The notes beneath the pieces are model-generated. The model searched no databases, was not told the DNA's origin, and was given only the letters and a program-made list of their open reading frames with translations. Shown here in pieces: positions 47,220 to 56,037 of a DNA stretch of 64,000 nucleotides; position 1 is the first letter of the stretch; each line of letters opens with the position of its first letter. This DNA comes from NCEH01 sp043195095. Its GTDB lineage: Bacteria > Pseudomonadota > Alphaproteobacteria > Rhizobiales > Xanthobacteraceae. A program made the position numbers and the translations under genes. Location: the NCBI RefSeq assembly GCF_043195095.1, contig NZ_JBAFWN010000002.1; one strand, written 5' to 3'.

Positions 47220-48859
47220 ACCGCTTCGCCGCCTTGCTGGATCGCCTCGCCTATGAGAGCGGCCGCAATGCCAAGATCCGCCTGATGGCGGATTATTTCG
47301 CCACCACGCCGGACCCGGAGCGCGGCATCGCGCTCGCCGCGCTCACCGGCGCGCTCTCCTTCGCCAATGCCAAGCCGGGCCTCGTGCGCGCGCTCATCCA
47401 GGAGCGGGCGGACCCGGTGCTGTTCGCCATGTCCTATGATTATGTGGGCGATCTTTCGGAGACCGTCGCCCTCATGTGGCCGCTGCCCGAGGGCGCCGCG
47501 CCGCCGGACCATGCGCCTTCGCTGTCGGACATCGTCCATGGCCTCGAAACCCTGCCCAAGCGCGCCTTGCCCGGCCAGCTCGCCGACTGGCTGGACGGGC
47601 TCGACGATACCGGCCGCTGGGCGCTGCTGAAGCTGATCACCGGCGCGCTGCGGGTCGGCGCCTCGGCGCGCCTCGCCAAGACCGCTGTCGCCTCGCTCGG
47701 CGGCATCGCGCCAGACGAGGTGGAGCTGGTGTGGCCGGGCCTCGCCCCGCCCTATCTCGACCTGTTTGCCTGGGTGGAGGGGCGCGCGCCGCGCCCGGAA
47801 AACCTCGATCCCGCGCCGTTCCGCCCGGTGATGCTCTCCCACGCCATCGAGGCGAGCGACTTCCTCGCCCTCGATCCCTCAGCCTTCACCGCCGAATGGA
47901 AATGGGACGGCATCCGCATCCAGGCGGTGGCCGGGCGCTCGCCCGAGGGCGAGAAGATCGTGCGTCTCTACAGCCGCACGGGCGAGGACATCTCCCCCGC
48001 CTTTCCCGACCTCGTGGACGCGCTCGATTTCGAGGGCGCCATGGACGGGGAATTGCTGGTGGTGCGCGAGGGGCGCGTGCAGTCGTTCAACGTGCTCCAG
48101 CAGCGGCTGAACCGGAAGACCGTGACGCCGAAGATGCTGCGGGATTATCCCGCCCACATGCGCGCCTATGATTTGCTGGTGGAGGCGGGCGAGGACCTGC
48201 GCGAGCGCCCGTTCGCCGAGCGGCGAGCGCGGCTTTCCGCCTTGATCGCCCGCACCGCCGCGTCCCGACTCGATCTCTCCCCCCTGGTGCCTTTCACCAG
48301 CTGGGAGGACCTGGCCGCCGCCCGCGCCAACCCCGCCGCGGCAGGCGCGGGGGTGGATGCGGAAGCGGTGGAAGGGGTGATGCTGAAGCGCGCCGACAGC
48401 GCCTATTTGCCCGGCCGGCCGAAGGGCCCCTGGTGGAAGTGGAAGCGCGATCCCCACACGGTGGACGCGGTGCTGATGTATGCCCAGCGCGGCCACGGCA
48501 AGCGCTCGTCTTATTATTCCGACTACACCTTCGGCGTGTGGACGCAGGCCGAGGGGGGCGAAACCCTGGTGCCCGTAGGCAAGGCCTATTTCGGCTTCAC
48601 GGATGAGGAATTGCTGGCCATCGACAAATTCGTGCGGGAAGCCACCGTGAACCGCTTCGGCCCGGTGCGCGAGGTGCTGCACGAGCCGGACGCCGGGCTG
48701 GTGCTGGAGATCGCCTTCGAGGGGCTCGCCCGTTCCACTCGCCATCGCTCGGGCATCGCCATGCGCTTTCCCCGCATCGCCCGCCTGCGCTGGGACAAGC
48801 CGCCGCGCGAGGCCGACCGGCTGGAGACGCTGGAAAAGCTGCTGGGGCCGGAGGGGTGA
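47216..48859 (+). CDS. ATP-dependent DNA ligase (repair type)
   Basis: A 547-residue cytoplasmic ligase. An N-terminal helical DNA-binding domain occupies about 1-190. The adenylation domain has its nucleophile Lys229 in EWKWDGIRIQ (KxDG), then RLYSRTGEDIS, FEGAMDGELL and VEGVMLKR (motif IV). The OB-domain segment WWKWKRDPHTVDAVLMYAQR follows. It is the ligase half of the ligase-associated repair set and is distinct from the NAD-dependent LigA. Translated with the exonuclease through a four-base overlap. Confidence 0.95.
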   Translation: MNRFAALLDRLAYESGRNAKIRLMADYFATTPDPERGIALAALTGALSFANAKPGLVRALIQERADPVLFAMSYDYVGDLSETVALMWPLPEGAAPPDHAPSLSDIVHGLETLPKRALPGQLADWLDGLDDTGRWALLKLITGALRVGASARLAKTAVASLGGIAPDEVELVWPGLAPPYLDLFAWVEGRAPRPENLDPAPFRPVMLSHAIEASDFLALDPSAFTAEWKWDGIRIQAVAGRSPEGEKIVRLYSRTGEDISPAFPDLVDALDFEGAMDGELLVVREGRVQSFNVLQQRLNRKTVTPKMLRDYPAHMRAYDLLVEAGEDLRERPFAERRARLSALIARTAASRLDLSPLVPFTSWEDLAAARANPAAAGAGVDAEAVEGVMLKRADSAYLPGRPKGPWWKWKRDPHTVDAVLMYAQRGHGKRSSYYSDYTFGVWTQAEGGETLVPVGKAYFGFTDEELLAIDKFVREATVNRFGPVREVLHEPDAGLVLEIAFEGLARSTRHRSGIAMRFPRIARLRWDKPPREADRLETLEKLLGPEG

Positions 48860-48875
48860 GCCGCCGCCGGCGGCG

Positions 48876-49553
48876 CTATTGCGTCGCCCAGATGATGCGG
48901 GCGACCCACAGCACATCGGCGGCGGGGATCTGGCGGTCCTCATATTCGGGATTGAGGGAGCGCAGATCCACCGTGCGCGGGGTCATGCGCACCAGTTCCT
49001 TCGCCAGCACCTCCCCGTCGCGGGTCTTCACCACCACCCGGTCGCCCCGGCGCGGCTTGGCGGCCGGCGAGACGATGACGATGTCCCCCTCGCGATAGAG
49101 CGGCTGCATGGAATCGCCGGAAATCTCCAAGGCATAGGCATGCTCGTCGCCCACCTCGGGAAACAGCAGCTCGTCCCATCCCCCGCCCACCGGGAAGCCG
49201 GCATCGTCGAAGAAGCCGCCCTTGCCCGCCTGGGCGAAGCCGATGCGCGGAATGGTCCGCGCCAGCCGCGGCGGCGGGAGCGGGTCCTCCGACAATCCGG
49301 AATGGCGCAGGGCCGCTTCCCCATTGCCATCCAGCAAGGCGGTGAAATCGTCGATGCTGGAGCCGGTGGCGGCGAGCACCTTGGCGAGGCTCTCGGTGGA
49401 GGGCCAGCGCGGCCGCCCGTCCGGCGTGATCCGCTTCGACCGGTTGAAGGCGGTCGAATCCAGCCCCGCCCGCTTGGCAAGCGCCGAAGCGGAAAGGCCA
49501 TGCTGCGCGGCGAGGCGGTCGAGGGCGCCCCAGACTTGACCATGAGTGAGCAT
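48876..49553 (-). CDS. XRE/S24-family LexA-like repressor-peptidase
   Basis: A 225-residue protein. The N-terminal HTH (HGQVWGALDRLAAQHGLSAS, then RAGLDSTAFNRSKRITPDGR) is joined to an S24 peptidase. The catalytic Ser lies in ISGDSMQPLYREGDIVIV and the Lys in GDRVVVKTRDGEVLAKEL. The pattern is that of C2/LexA-type repressors that self-cleave on DNA damage. Start at 49553 (MLTHGQ) follows the family; upstream ATG 49559 and TTG 49592 are possible. It follows the ligase gene convergently. Upstream DNA has a near-match SOS box. Confidence 0.9.
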   Translation of the reverse strand: MLTHGQVWGALDRLAAQHGLSASALAKRAGLDSTAFNRSKRITPDGRPRWPSTESLAKVLAATGSSIDDFTALLDGNGEAALRHSGLSEDPLPPPRLARTIPRIGFAQAGKGGFFDDAGFPVGGGWDELLFPEVGDEHAYALEISGDSMQPLYREGDIVIVSPAAKPRRGDRVVVKTRDGEVLAKELVRMTPRTVDLRSLNPEYEDRQIPAADVLWVARIIWATQ

Positions 49554-49631
49554 GCGCATCCCGTGGACGCAAACGAGTCTCATCCGACGCAAAAGGAGGT
49601 ATTTCCTTCCGCATCGCCTGAAACCGATTGA

Positions 49632-49708
49632 CCGAACACTTTAGAAACCAGACTTGAACCGAAAGACGCCCGAACACTAGGAAAATAAGTGCAAAAGTCG
49701 CAAAAGTC
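49632..49708. promoter_or_regulatory. Candidate SOS-like box and repeats upstream of the S24 gene
   Basis: GAAC-N7-AAAC (49634-49648) differs by one base from the alphaproteobacterial LexA box read in reverse (GAACN7GAAC). CCGAACACT occurs twice, 38 bases apart (49632 and 49670), and GCAAAAGTC occurs twice in tandem (49691-49708). The 234-base gap is AT-richer than the surroundings and has no gene. Confidence 0.4.
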
Positions 49709-49787
49709 CAGGAATTAAGTCCGATTCGTCAGCGGAACCGGCGAGATCTTGGCTGGCGCGCCGACCGTCTGCGCGCTACATGGCAGC

Positions 49788-50150
49788 ATGATCCAACGCG
49801 ACCGCCTCATCTTCAAGATCTGTTCGACCACCTTGTGGACCGCTGCGGAAGCCGCCGGCCGTTTCGATGGCGCGCCGGTGGACCATGCCGACGGCTACAT
49901 CCATTTCTCCACCGCCGCCCAGGCCCGCGAGACCGCCGCCAAGCACTTCGCGGGACAGGAGAATCTGCTCCTGGTCGCGGTCGAGACGGGGAAACTCGGG
50001 GAGGCGCTGAAATGGGAGGTCTCGCGCGGCGGCGCGCTGTTTCCCCATCTTTATGCCGCACTCCCCCTCTCCGCCGTAGCCTGGGTCCGCCCGCTGCCGC
50101 TTGGCGCCGACGGCGGGCATATATTCCCCGTTGAGATGGCCGCGCCTTAA
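49788..50150 (+). CDS. DUF952-family protein
   Basis: A 120-residue protein with the family pattern LIFKICSTTLWTAAEAAGRFDG and DHADGYIHFSTAAQARETAA. EVSRGGALFPHLYAALPLSA and a PLGADGGHIFP end follow. Its fold is related to ADP-ribosyltransferase-like or RNA-end enzymes in some predictions, but the function is not established. No clear ribosome site. Its stop overlaps that of the convergent MATE gene by three bases (TTAA at 50147-50150). Confidence 0.87.
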   Translation: MIQRDRLIFKICSTTLWTAAEAAGRFDGAPVDHADGYIHFSTAAQARETAAKHFAGQENLLLVAVETGKLGEALKWEVSRGGALFPHLYAALPLSAVAWVRPLPLGADGGHIFPVEMAAP

Positions 50151-51520
50151 GCGGAAAACGTGCGGTTCAGCAAGGCCGGCAGGCGCAGCGCCTGAAGGGC
50201 GCCGCGCGCCCCGAGGAACACCAGGAAGGCGAGCCAGAGCCCTTCGTTTCCGAGCGGGCGCAGCACGAAGAACGACCCGAGATAGAGCGCGAGCGAGAGC
50301 AGCATGAGATTGCGCATGTCGCGCGACCAGAGCGCGCCGATATAGATGCCGTCGAACGCATAGGCGGCCACGCCGACCACCGGCAGAATCGCAGCGAAGA
50401 TCAGGAATTCGCGCGCCGCCACGCGCACTTGCGGGCTGGTGGTCATGAGGTCGACGATCGCCGGCCCGGCCGTCAGATAGAGCGCGCAGACGCAGAGCGA
50501 GAAGCCGAAGCCCCACATCAGCACGAGCCGCACCGCCCCCCTGAACGCCGGCCGGTTGCGCGCGCCCACCGCCTGCCCGCAGATCTGCTCCGCGGCGGTG
50601 GCGAACCCGTCGAGGAAATAAGCGGCCAGCAAAATCATGTTGTTCAGCAGGGCATTGGCGGCGAGCACCACATCGCCCGCCCGCGCGCCCTGGGCCGCGA
50701 AAAAGCTGAAGCCGGCCAGAAGCGCGGCGGTGCGGATCATGATGTCGCGGTTGAGCACGAAGGTCGCCATCAGCCGCGCGCGGTCGAACAGCACCGCTTT
50801 CGGCACCGCGAGGCGGAATTTCAGCAGGCGCGCGCAGAGCAAGAGTCCCGCGAGCGCGCCAAGGGTTTCCGCCAGAAGCGTTCCCGCCGCCGATCCCGCG
50901 ACGCCCCAGCCCAACACCAGAACCAACACCACTGTCGCCGCCATGTTCACCAGGCTGATGCCGACCTGGATCCCCAGTGCGTGGCCGGTGCGGCCGATGC
51001 CGGTGAGCCAGCCCACCAGCGCATAATTGGCGAGCGAGAACGGCGCCGCCCAGATGCGGATGTGGAAATAGGAGGCGACCGCCGCATCCACCGCCGGACT
51101 TGCCCCCGCCAGCGCCCGCGCGCCAAGGCCGATGGGCCATTGCAGCACAATGAGGCCGAGCCCGCAGGCCAGAGCCAGCAGCAGCGCGCGGGCTGCGACC
51201 GCGCGCGTCTCCCGCGCATCGCCCTGGCCCAGCGCCTGGGCGGCGAGGCCCACCGTGCCCATGCGCAAAAAACCGAAGCCCCAGAACAGGAAATCGAAGA
51301 TCACCGCGCCCAGCGCCACCCCGCCCATGAGCGCGGGCTCGCCGAGCCGACCCACCACCGCCGTATCCACCACGCCCAGCAGCGGCGTGGTGAGATGGGC
51401 AATCGTCATGGGCAAGGCGATCGCCAGCACGCGGCGGTGCGAAACCTCCACCGGGCGCGGCGCCTCCTCGGGCCGGGGCGCGGCGGCGCGCGGCGGGGCC
51501 TGGATTTCAGCGGATGTCAT
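50147..51520 (-). CDS. MATE-family multidrug efflux transporter (DinF-like)
   Basis: A 457-residue inner-membrane protein with twelve predicted membrane segments in two halves. HRRVLAIALPMTIAHLTTPLL starts the first half, LGVVDTAVVGRLGEPALMGG and ALGQGDARETRAVAARAL follow, and FVLNRDIMIRTAALLAGFSF starts the second. DinF-type members are sodium- or proton-coupled exporters. The substrate is unknown. The upstream membrane protein gene is only 36 bases away, so they may be co-transcribed. Confidence 0.93.
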   Translation of the reverse strand: MTSAEIQAPPRAAAPRPEEAPRPVEVSHRRVLAIALPMTIAHLTTPLLGVVDTAVVGRLGEPALMGGVALGAVIFDFLFWGFGFLRMGTVGLAAQALGQGDARETRAVAARALLLALACGLGLIVLQWPIGLGARALAGASPAVDAAVASYFHIRIWAAPFSLANYALVGWLTGIGRTGHALGIQVGISLVNMAATVVLVLVLGWGVAGSAAGTLLAETLGALAGLLLCARLLKFRLAVPKAVLFDRARLMATFVLNRDIMIRTAALLAGFSFFAAQGARAGDVVLAANALLNNMILLAAYFLDGFATAAEQICGQAVGARNRPAFRGAVRLVLMWGFGFSLCVCALYLTAGPAIVDLMTTSPQVRVAAREFLIFAAILPVVGVAAYAFDGIYIGALWSRDMRNLMLLSLALYLGSFFVLRPLGNEGLWLAFLVFLGARGALQALRLPALLNRTFSA

Positions 51521-51556
51521 GATCGCGCTTTCCCTGCGCGCGGCCCCGCGCCGGGC

Positions 51557-51832
51557 TCACCGGCTGCCGCGCACGAGGCGCAGGATCAGCCACAGGGGGA
51601 AGACGATGACCGCGCCCAACAGGAAATAGCGCCACAGGCGCTCGAACGCGTCGAAGCCGAAGGTGAAGAGATTTTCGGCCAGATGCCGCAGGCTGGAGAG
51701 CAGGTTGCGCGGGTCGAGCCCGAGCGCTGCGAGAATCACACCGACCACCACCGAGAGCACGATCAGCCGCACCAGCACCAAAGCCGGCGAGCCGCCGAAG
51801 AAGCGGGTCAGCTGGTTGTTTCCCTCGGCCAT
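51557..51832 (-). CDS. Small membrane protein, DUF6460-like
   Basis: A 91-residue protein. After MAEGNNQLTRFFGGSPALVL come two hydrophobic segments (LIVLSVVVGVILAALGL and YFLLGAVIVFPLWLILRLV) around an amphipathic linker (DPRNLLSSLRHLAENLFTFG). Matches a widespread rhizobial membrane family of unknown function. GGGAG lies seven bases upstream of the ATG at 51832. Confidence 0.8.
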   Translation of the reverse strand: MAEGNNQLTRFFGGSPALVLVRLIVLSVVVGVILAALGLDPRNLLSSLRHLAENLFTFGFDAFERLWRYFLLGAVIVFPLWLILRLVRGSR

Positions 51833-51952
51833 GGCGCACTCCCGGATCGGAACGAGCGCCCATTTAGCACGCACGGCCGAGGCGCGGGAACCTGTTCCCG
51901 CGCTGCGGCGAAGGGCGAGGCGCGCATCCGGCGCAGCCCCGGGAGGCGCGGC

Positions 51953-52588
51953 TCAGGTGCCGGGCTGGCGGACCACCCGCAGATAGGGCTTCACGGTCTT
52001 CCACCCCTCGGGAAACTTCTCCTGTGCCGCCGCGTCGGAGACCGAGGGCACGATGATGACATCCTCGCCCTGCTTCCAGTCCGCCGGCGTGGCGACGGCG
52101 TGCTGGGAGGTGAGTTGCAGCGAATCCACCACCCGCAGGATCTCCTGGAAATTGCGGCCGGTGCTGGCGGGATAGGTCAGGGTCAGCTTCAGCTTCTTGT
52201 CCGGCCCGATGATGAACACCGCGCGCACGGTCGCGGTGTCGCTGGCATTGGGATGGATCAGGTCGTAAAGCCCGGAGACGGTCTTGTCGCTGTCGGCGAT
52301 CAGCGGAAAATTGAGCTGCGCGCCGGTCGCGTCCGCAATGTCGCTCACCCATTGGGGATGGTTTTCGAGCGTATCGACCGAGAGGCCGATGACCTTCACG
52401 TTGCGCGTGTCGAATTCGCCCTTCAGGTGCGCCACCTGCCCGAGCTCGGTGGTGCAGACCGGCGTGAAGTTCTTGGGGTGCGAAAACAGGATGCCCCAGG
52501 AGTCTCCCAGCCATTCGTGGAAGCGCACCGGACCTTCGGTGGTCTGGGCGGTGAAATCGGGAACCACGTCTCCCAAGCGAAGCGACAT
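51953..52588 (-). CDS. 1-Cys peroxiredoxin (Prx6 type)
   Basis: Reduces hydrogen peroxide and alkyl hydroperoxides. The 211-residue protein begins MSLRLGDVVPDFTAQTTEGP and has its peroxidatic Cys45 in FTPVCTTEL, the only Cys in the chain. The long C-terminal arm (KPYLRVVRQPGT) is typical of Prx6. Resolution must therefore use an external thiol. Start at 52588 with AGGAGA eight bases upstream, read from an AT-rich promoter island. Confidence 0.95.
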   Translation of the reverse strand: MSLRLGDVVPDFTAQTTEGPVRFHEWLGDSWGILFSHPKNFTPVCTTELGQVAHLKGEFDTRNVKVIGLSVDTLENHPQWVSDIADATGAQLNFPLIADSDKTVSGLYDLIHPNASDTATVRAVFIIGPDKKLKLTLTYPASTGRNFQEILRVVDSLQLTSQHAVATPADWKQGEDVIIVPSVSDAAAQEKFPEGWKTVKPYLRVVRQPGT

Positions 52589-52599
52589 GACGGCTCTCC

Positions 52600-52648
52600 T
52601 TAAATACAAATAAAATAAGTTATTAAATATATTGTACTTCCATTTTAA
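52600..52648. promoter_or_regulatory. AT-rich promoter island of the peroxiredoxin gene
   Basis: A run of about 49 bases, mostly A and T, with TATTAAATATATTG near its centre, in an otherwise GC-rich region. It spans the leader and promoter of the peroxiredoxin gene (minus strand). Such DNA is a usual binding ground for nucleoid proteins or metal/redox regulators. No exact OxyR or Fur site was recognised. Confidence 0.6.
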
Positions 52649-52675
52649 GCGAGATGTGAAGAACCCCGGGTCGGA

Positions 52676-53362
52676 TCAGCCTGCGGCGCGTTCGCGCAGC
52701 GTTTCGTAGAATGCGATGTCCGCGCTCAGCAGCGCGCGCAAACGTCCGGTCTGCGCCGGGTCGGACCGCAGCTCCTCGATGGCGCGCGCATACTCCGGCG
52801 CCGTGTTGGTGTTTTCGCGGCCGAGATCCAGCGTCACGCCGAGCGCCTTTTCCAGACGGGCCATGTCCTGCGCGGCGGTCTCGTAAAAGCCGATGACGTC
52901 AAAAGACGCCATGTCCACGTCGCGGAAGAAAAAGCCGGTATAAAAATAGCGCATGCTCGGCAGATGCGCGAAATCTTCCAGCGAGAGGTTCTGTTCGTAC
53001 ATGTAGTCGCGCACCGGATTCTGTCCCGGTTCCCCCGCACGCCGCCAGAAATGATAATGAGATATGAGGCGGGTCAGGGGATCGCGCAGGAAGGTCGCGC
53101 GCACTCTGGCGGGCAAGGTGCGGTATTTGTTGGGGTGGAAATGGCCGTGCACGGCCCGATAGGGAAAGCGCGTCCAATCCGCCGCCGCCCAGCGGGCGAA
53201 AAAGCGATCCGGGTCGATGTTCATGGCGGCGGCGGGGTTTAGCACGCCGTCGGCATAGTCCCCCAAGACCTCCGCCTCGCCATAGGCGCGCTGAAGGGCC
53301 AGGCGCAGGGAGGTGCCGGCGCATTTCGGCACATGAACCGAAACCAATTCGACGCCCGTCAT
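52676..53362 (-). CDS. Sulfotransferase family protein
   Basis: A 228-residue protein. VSVHVPKCAGTSLRLALQRA is the PAPS 5'-phosphosulfate loop. The 3'-phosphate motif is in ATFLRDPLTRLISHYHFWRR, followed by DYMYEQNLSLEDFAHLPSMR. It transfers sulfate from PAPS to an unknown sugar or lipid; cytoplasmic face of the membrane is likely. GGGGAGAG precedes the ATG. Its neighbours give no pathway. Confidence 0.85.
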   Translation of the reverse strand: MTGVELVSVHVPKCAGTSLRLALQRAYGEAEVLGDYADGVLNPAAAMNIDPDRFFARWAAADWTRFPYRAVHGHFHPNKYRTLPARVRATFLRDPLTRLISHYHFWRRAGEPGQNPVRDYMYEQNLSLEDFAHLPSMRYFYTGFFFRDVDMASFDVIGFYETAAQDMARLEKALGVTLDLGRENTNTAPEYARAIEELRSDPAQTGRLRALLSADIAFYETLRERAAG

Positions 53363-53418
53363 GTCTCTCCCCAGCGCGGCGCATCTGCAGATGCAACACG
53401 CCGCGTTTCAGTAAACAC

Positions 53419-55086
53419 CTATGCAGCCGCCGTGGTCATCTCGCCCGCCAGGGCCTTGCGGATCAGCTCGCGGGTCTCGGGAATGCCGTAGATCTCCACA
53501 AAGGAGCCGAAGCGCGGGCCTTTTTCCAGCCCCAGCAGCACCTGGTAGAGCGTGTTGAACCATTGCACCGAGACGCCCGGCCGCTCCGGCGTCGCGCCCT
53601 TGGCCTTGAGGTCCTGATAGCGCGCGATGGGCCGGGCGACATCATAGAGCGCGGTCTGGATGTCGTCGGCGGCGGCGCCCGTGGGCAGGGCCGCGAGCGC
53701 GGCGTCGAGCGCTTCCAGGGCCTCACGCTCCACAGCATCGGGGGCGCGATACACCTTGTTCGGCTTCACGAAGCTATGGAAATACTTCACCGCATAGCCC
53801 ACCAGCTCGTCGAGCTTGGGATGGGTCTGCGCGGATACGCCGGGCACATGGCGGTTCAGGAAGCCCCACAGCACCGCCGCATCCTCGGTATTGGAGGCCG
53901 AGGCGAGGTTCAGCAGCATGGTGAAGGAGACCGGCATCTCGATCGCCGGCGGCTCTCCGGAATGGATATGCCACACCGGATTGCCCAGCCGGTTCTTCCA
54001 ATCCTGGGCGGGATAGCGGCCGAGGAAGCTGAAATATTCGTCCACCGCCTTCGGAATCACGTCGAAATGCAGCTTCTTGGCGGAGCGCGGCGACTGGAAC
54101 ATGTAGAGCGCGAGGCTCTCCGGGCTGGCATAGGTGAGCCATTCGTCGATGGTCAGGCCATTGCCCTTGGACTTGGAGATCTTCTGGCCGTTCTCGTCGA
54201 GAAACAGCTCATAGACATAATGCTCCGGCGCGGTGCCGCCGAGGATTTCGCAGATCTTGTCATAGACTGGCGCATTGGTCTGGTGGTCCTTGCCGAACAT
54301 CTCGAAATCGACGCCGAGCGCGGCCCAGCGGGCGCCGAAATCCGGCTTCCATTGCAGCTTCACATGCCCGCCGGTGACCGGGACGGTCTTGTCCACCCCG
54401 TCCTCGTCGGTGAAGGTGATGGTGCCGGCCTTGGCGTCCACCGCCTTCAGCGGCACATACAGCACCCGCCCGCTGATGGGCGAAATGGGCAGGAACGGGC
54501 TGTAGGTGGCTTGGCGCTCCTCGCCGAGGGTCGGTAGCATCACCGCCATGATGGCGTCGTACTTCTCCGCCGCGCGCAGCAACACCGCGTCCAGCTTGCC
54601 GGACTTGTAATAGTCGGTGGCGCTGGCGAATTCGTAATCGAAGCCGAACGTATCGAGAAAGCGCCGCAGCATGGTGTTGTTGTGGTCGCCAAAGCTCGCG
54701 AAATCCCCGCCGAACGGATTGGGCACGGAAGTCAGCGGCATCTGGAGATAGGGCTCCAGCGCGGCGCGGTCCGGCACGTTCTCGGGAATCTTGCGCATGC
54801 CGTCCATGTCGTCGGAAAAGCACAGCAGGCGGGTCTTGATCTTGTCCTGCGTCAGCACGCGGAAGGCGTGGCGCACCATGGTGGTGCGCGCCACCTCGCC
54901 GAAGGTGCCGATGTGCGGCAGGCCCGAGGGGCCGTAGCCGGTCTCGAACAGCACCTCGTCCTTGGGCTGGCGTTTCAGCCGCGCGACGATCTTGCGCGCT
55001 TCCTCGAACGGCCAGGCGGTCGCGGTTTCGGCGAACGCATGCAGTTCGGCGGCAAGGGTATCGGTCGGGGCGGGCGCCAGGGTCAT
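53419..55086 (-). CDS. lysS: Class I lysyl-tRNA synthetase
   Basis: Charges tRNA-Lys with the archaeal-type class I enzyme found in many alphaproteobacteria. The 555-residue protein has FETGYGPSGLPHIGTFGEVA with the HIGH-like PHIG. CFSDDMDGMRKIPENVP follows, and the KMSKS-like KISKSKGNG lies near 300. A helical anticodon-binding cage forms the C-terminus. GGAG lies eight bases upstream. A class II LysRS gene is not in the window. Confidence 0.97.
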   Translation of the reverse strand: MTLAPAPTDTLAAELHAFAETATAWPFEEARKIVARLKRQPKDEVLFETGYGPSGLPHIGTFGEVARTTMVRHAFRVLTQDKIKTRLLCFSDDMDGMRKIPENVPDRAALEPYLQMPLTSVPNPFGGDFASFGDHNNTMLRRFLDTFGFDYEFASATDYYKSGKLDAVLLRAAEKYDAIMAVMLPTLGEERQATYSPFLPISPISGRVLYVPLKAVDAKAGTITFTDEDGVDKTVPVTGGHVKLQWKPDFGARWAALGVDFEMFGKDHQTNAPVYDKICEILGGTAPEHYVYELFLDENGQKISKSKGNGLTIDEWLTYASPESLALYMFQSPRSAKKLHFDVIPKAVDEYFSFLGRYPAQDWKNRLGNPVWHIHSGEPPAIEMPVSFTMLLNLASASNTEDAAVLWGFLNRHVPGVSAQTHPKLDELVGYAVKYFHSFVKPNKVYRAPDAVEREALEALDAALAALPTGAAADDIQTALYDVARPIARYQDLKAKGATPERPGVSVQWFNTLYQVLLGLEKGPRFGSFVEIYGIPETRELIRKALAGEMTTAAA

Positions 55087-55212
55087 GACGTGTCTCCGGT
55101 GGGCGCGCAGAGCGGGAAGGCGCGGACACTAGTGCGCGACGCCGCCGGAGGGAAGCGCCGATGTGCGCATCCGCGTCCCTCCGCCTCTGCCTGCCGCCGG
55201 AGCGGGGCCGGT

Positions 55213-55881
55213 TCAAAGCGCGGGAATGAAATCCCCGCGCACCACCAGCAGGCGCCGCACCTGCCGCTCGCCCTCGGCCGGCCCGTTGGTGAAGGCCATC
55301 ACCTTGACCCCGGGCTTCAGCTCGGCGGTGGTGGCGCCCGGCTCGAAGCGGACCAGCGAGGTTTGTGGCGTCACCAGCACCTTCTTTTCCCCGGAGCCGT
55401 ATTTGAGGGTGAGCATCTCGCCGTCCTTGGCGGTCACCTCCTGGGCGATGGCGGCATTGGTCATGGTGCTGCCGGGCCGGTCCCACGGCCGCGAGCCCTC
55501 GCCCGTGCCGCGCTGATCGGCCGGGAAGACATGGATCGAAACCGCATGCTCCACCCCGTCGGACGCGGGCACGGAGACCACGCCCACATAGGCATCGGGC
55601 TTGATGTCGGCGAGCGTGATCTTATTGACCCCGGTCAGCACGGTGGAGTCGGCCAGGGCGACCTTGGTGGCGCCGTCCTTGGTGTCCAGCGTGAGGTCGT
55701 GGCCCTCGACCGCCAGGATGGTGCCGCGCACGATCGACACGGGCGGCTGCTGCGCCTGCGCGGGCACGGCGAGCAGCGCGAGCGCCAGGGACAGCGCCGG
55801 CAGGAGCGCGCCGGCGGACCGGCGGGAACGGGCGGGCGAGCGGGTAAGGGCGGGCAAGCGGCCCTGAGCATATCGGAACAT
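55213..55881 (-). CDS. Exported DUF5666-like protein
   Basis: A 222-residue protein. A long basic N-region (FRYAQGRLPALTRSPARSRR) precedes a hydrophobic core and a signal cleavage near PAQAQ. The mature part shows IVRGTILAVEGHDLTLDTKD and STVLTGVNKITLADIKPDAY, the repeated OB-like strands of DUF5666, then VTAKDGEMLTLKYG. Probably periplasmic. The start at 55881 has GGAG eight bases upstream. Confidence 0.8.
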   Translation of the reverse strand: MFRYAQGRLPALTRSPARSRRSAGALLPALSLALALLAVPAQAQQPPVSIVRGTILAVEGHDLTLDTKDGATKVALADSTVLTGVNKITLADIKPDAYVGVVSVPASDGVEHAVSIHVFPADQRGTGEGSRPWDRPGSTMTNAAIAQEVTAKDGEMLTLKYGSGEKKVLVTPQTSLVRFEPGATTAELKPGVKVMAFTNGPAEGERQVRRLLVVRGDFIPAL

Positions 55882-56037
55882 GAAGGTCTCCATGACCCGT
55901 GAGACATGCCCCGCATGTGAAGCCCGTTCCGCGCCGGATGCATTACACGCTCGCGTCAACGCCCCTTACGGAAGGCCGCGCGGGCACCCTGCGGCCCCGC
56001 CGCCGCCCCTTGCCGCGAAAGGCCGCGCCGCGCGCCG

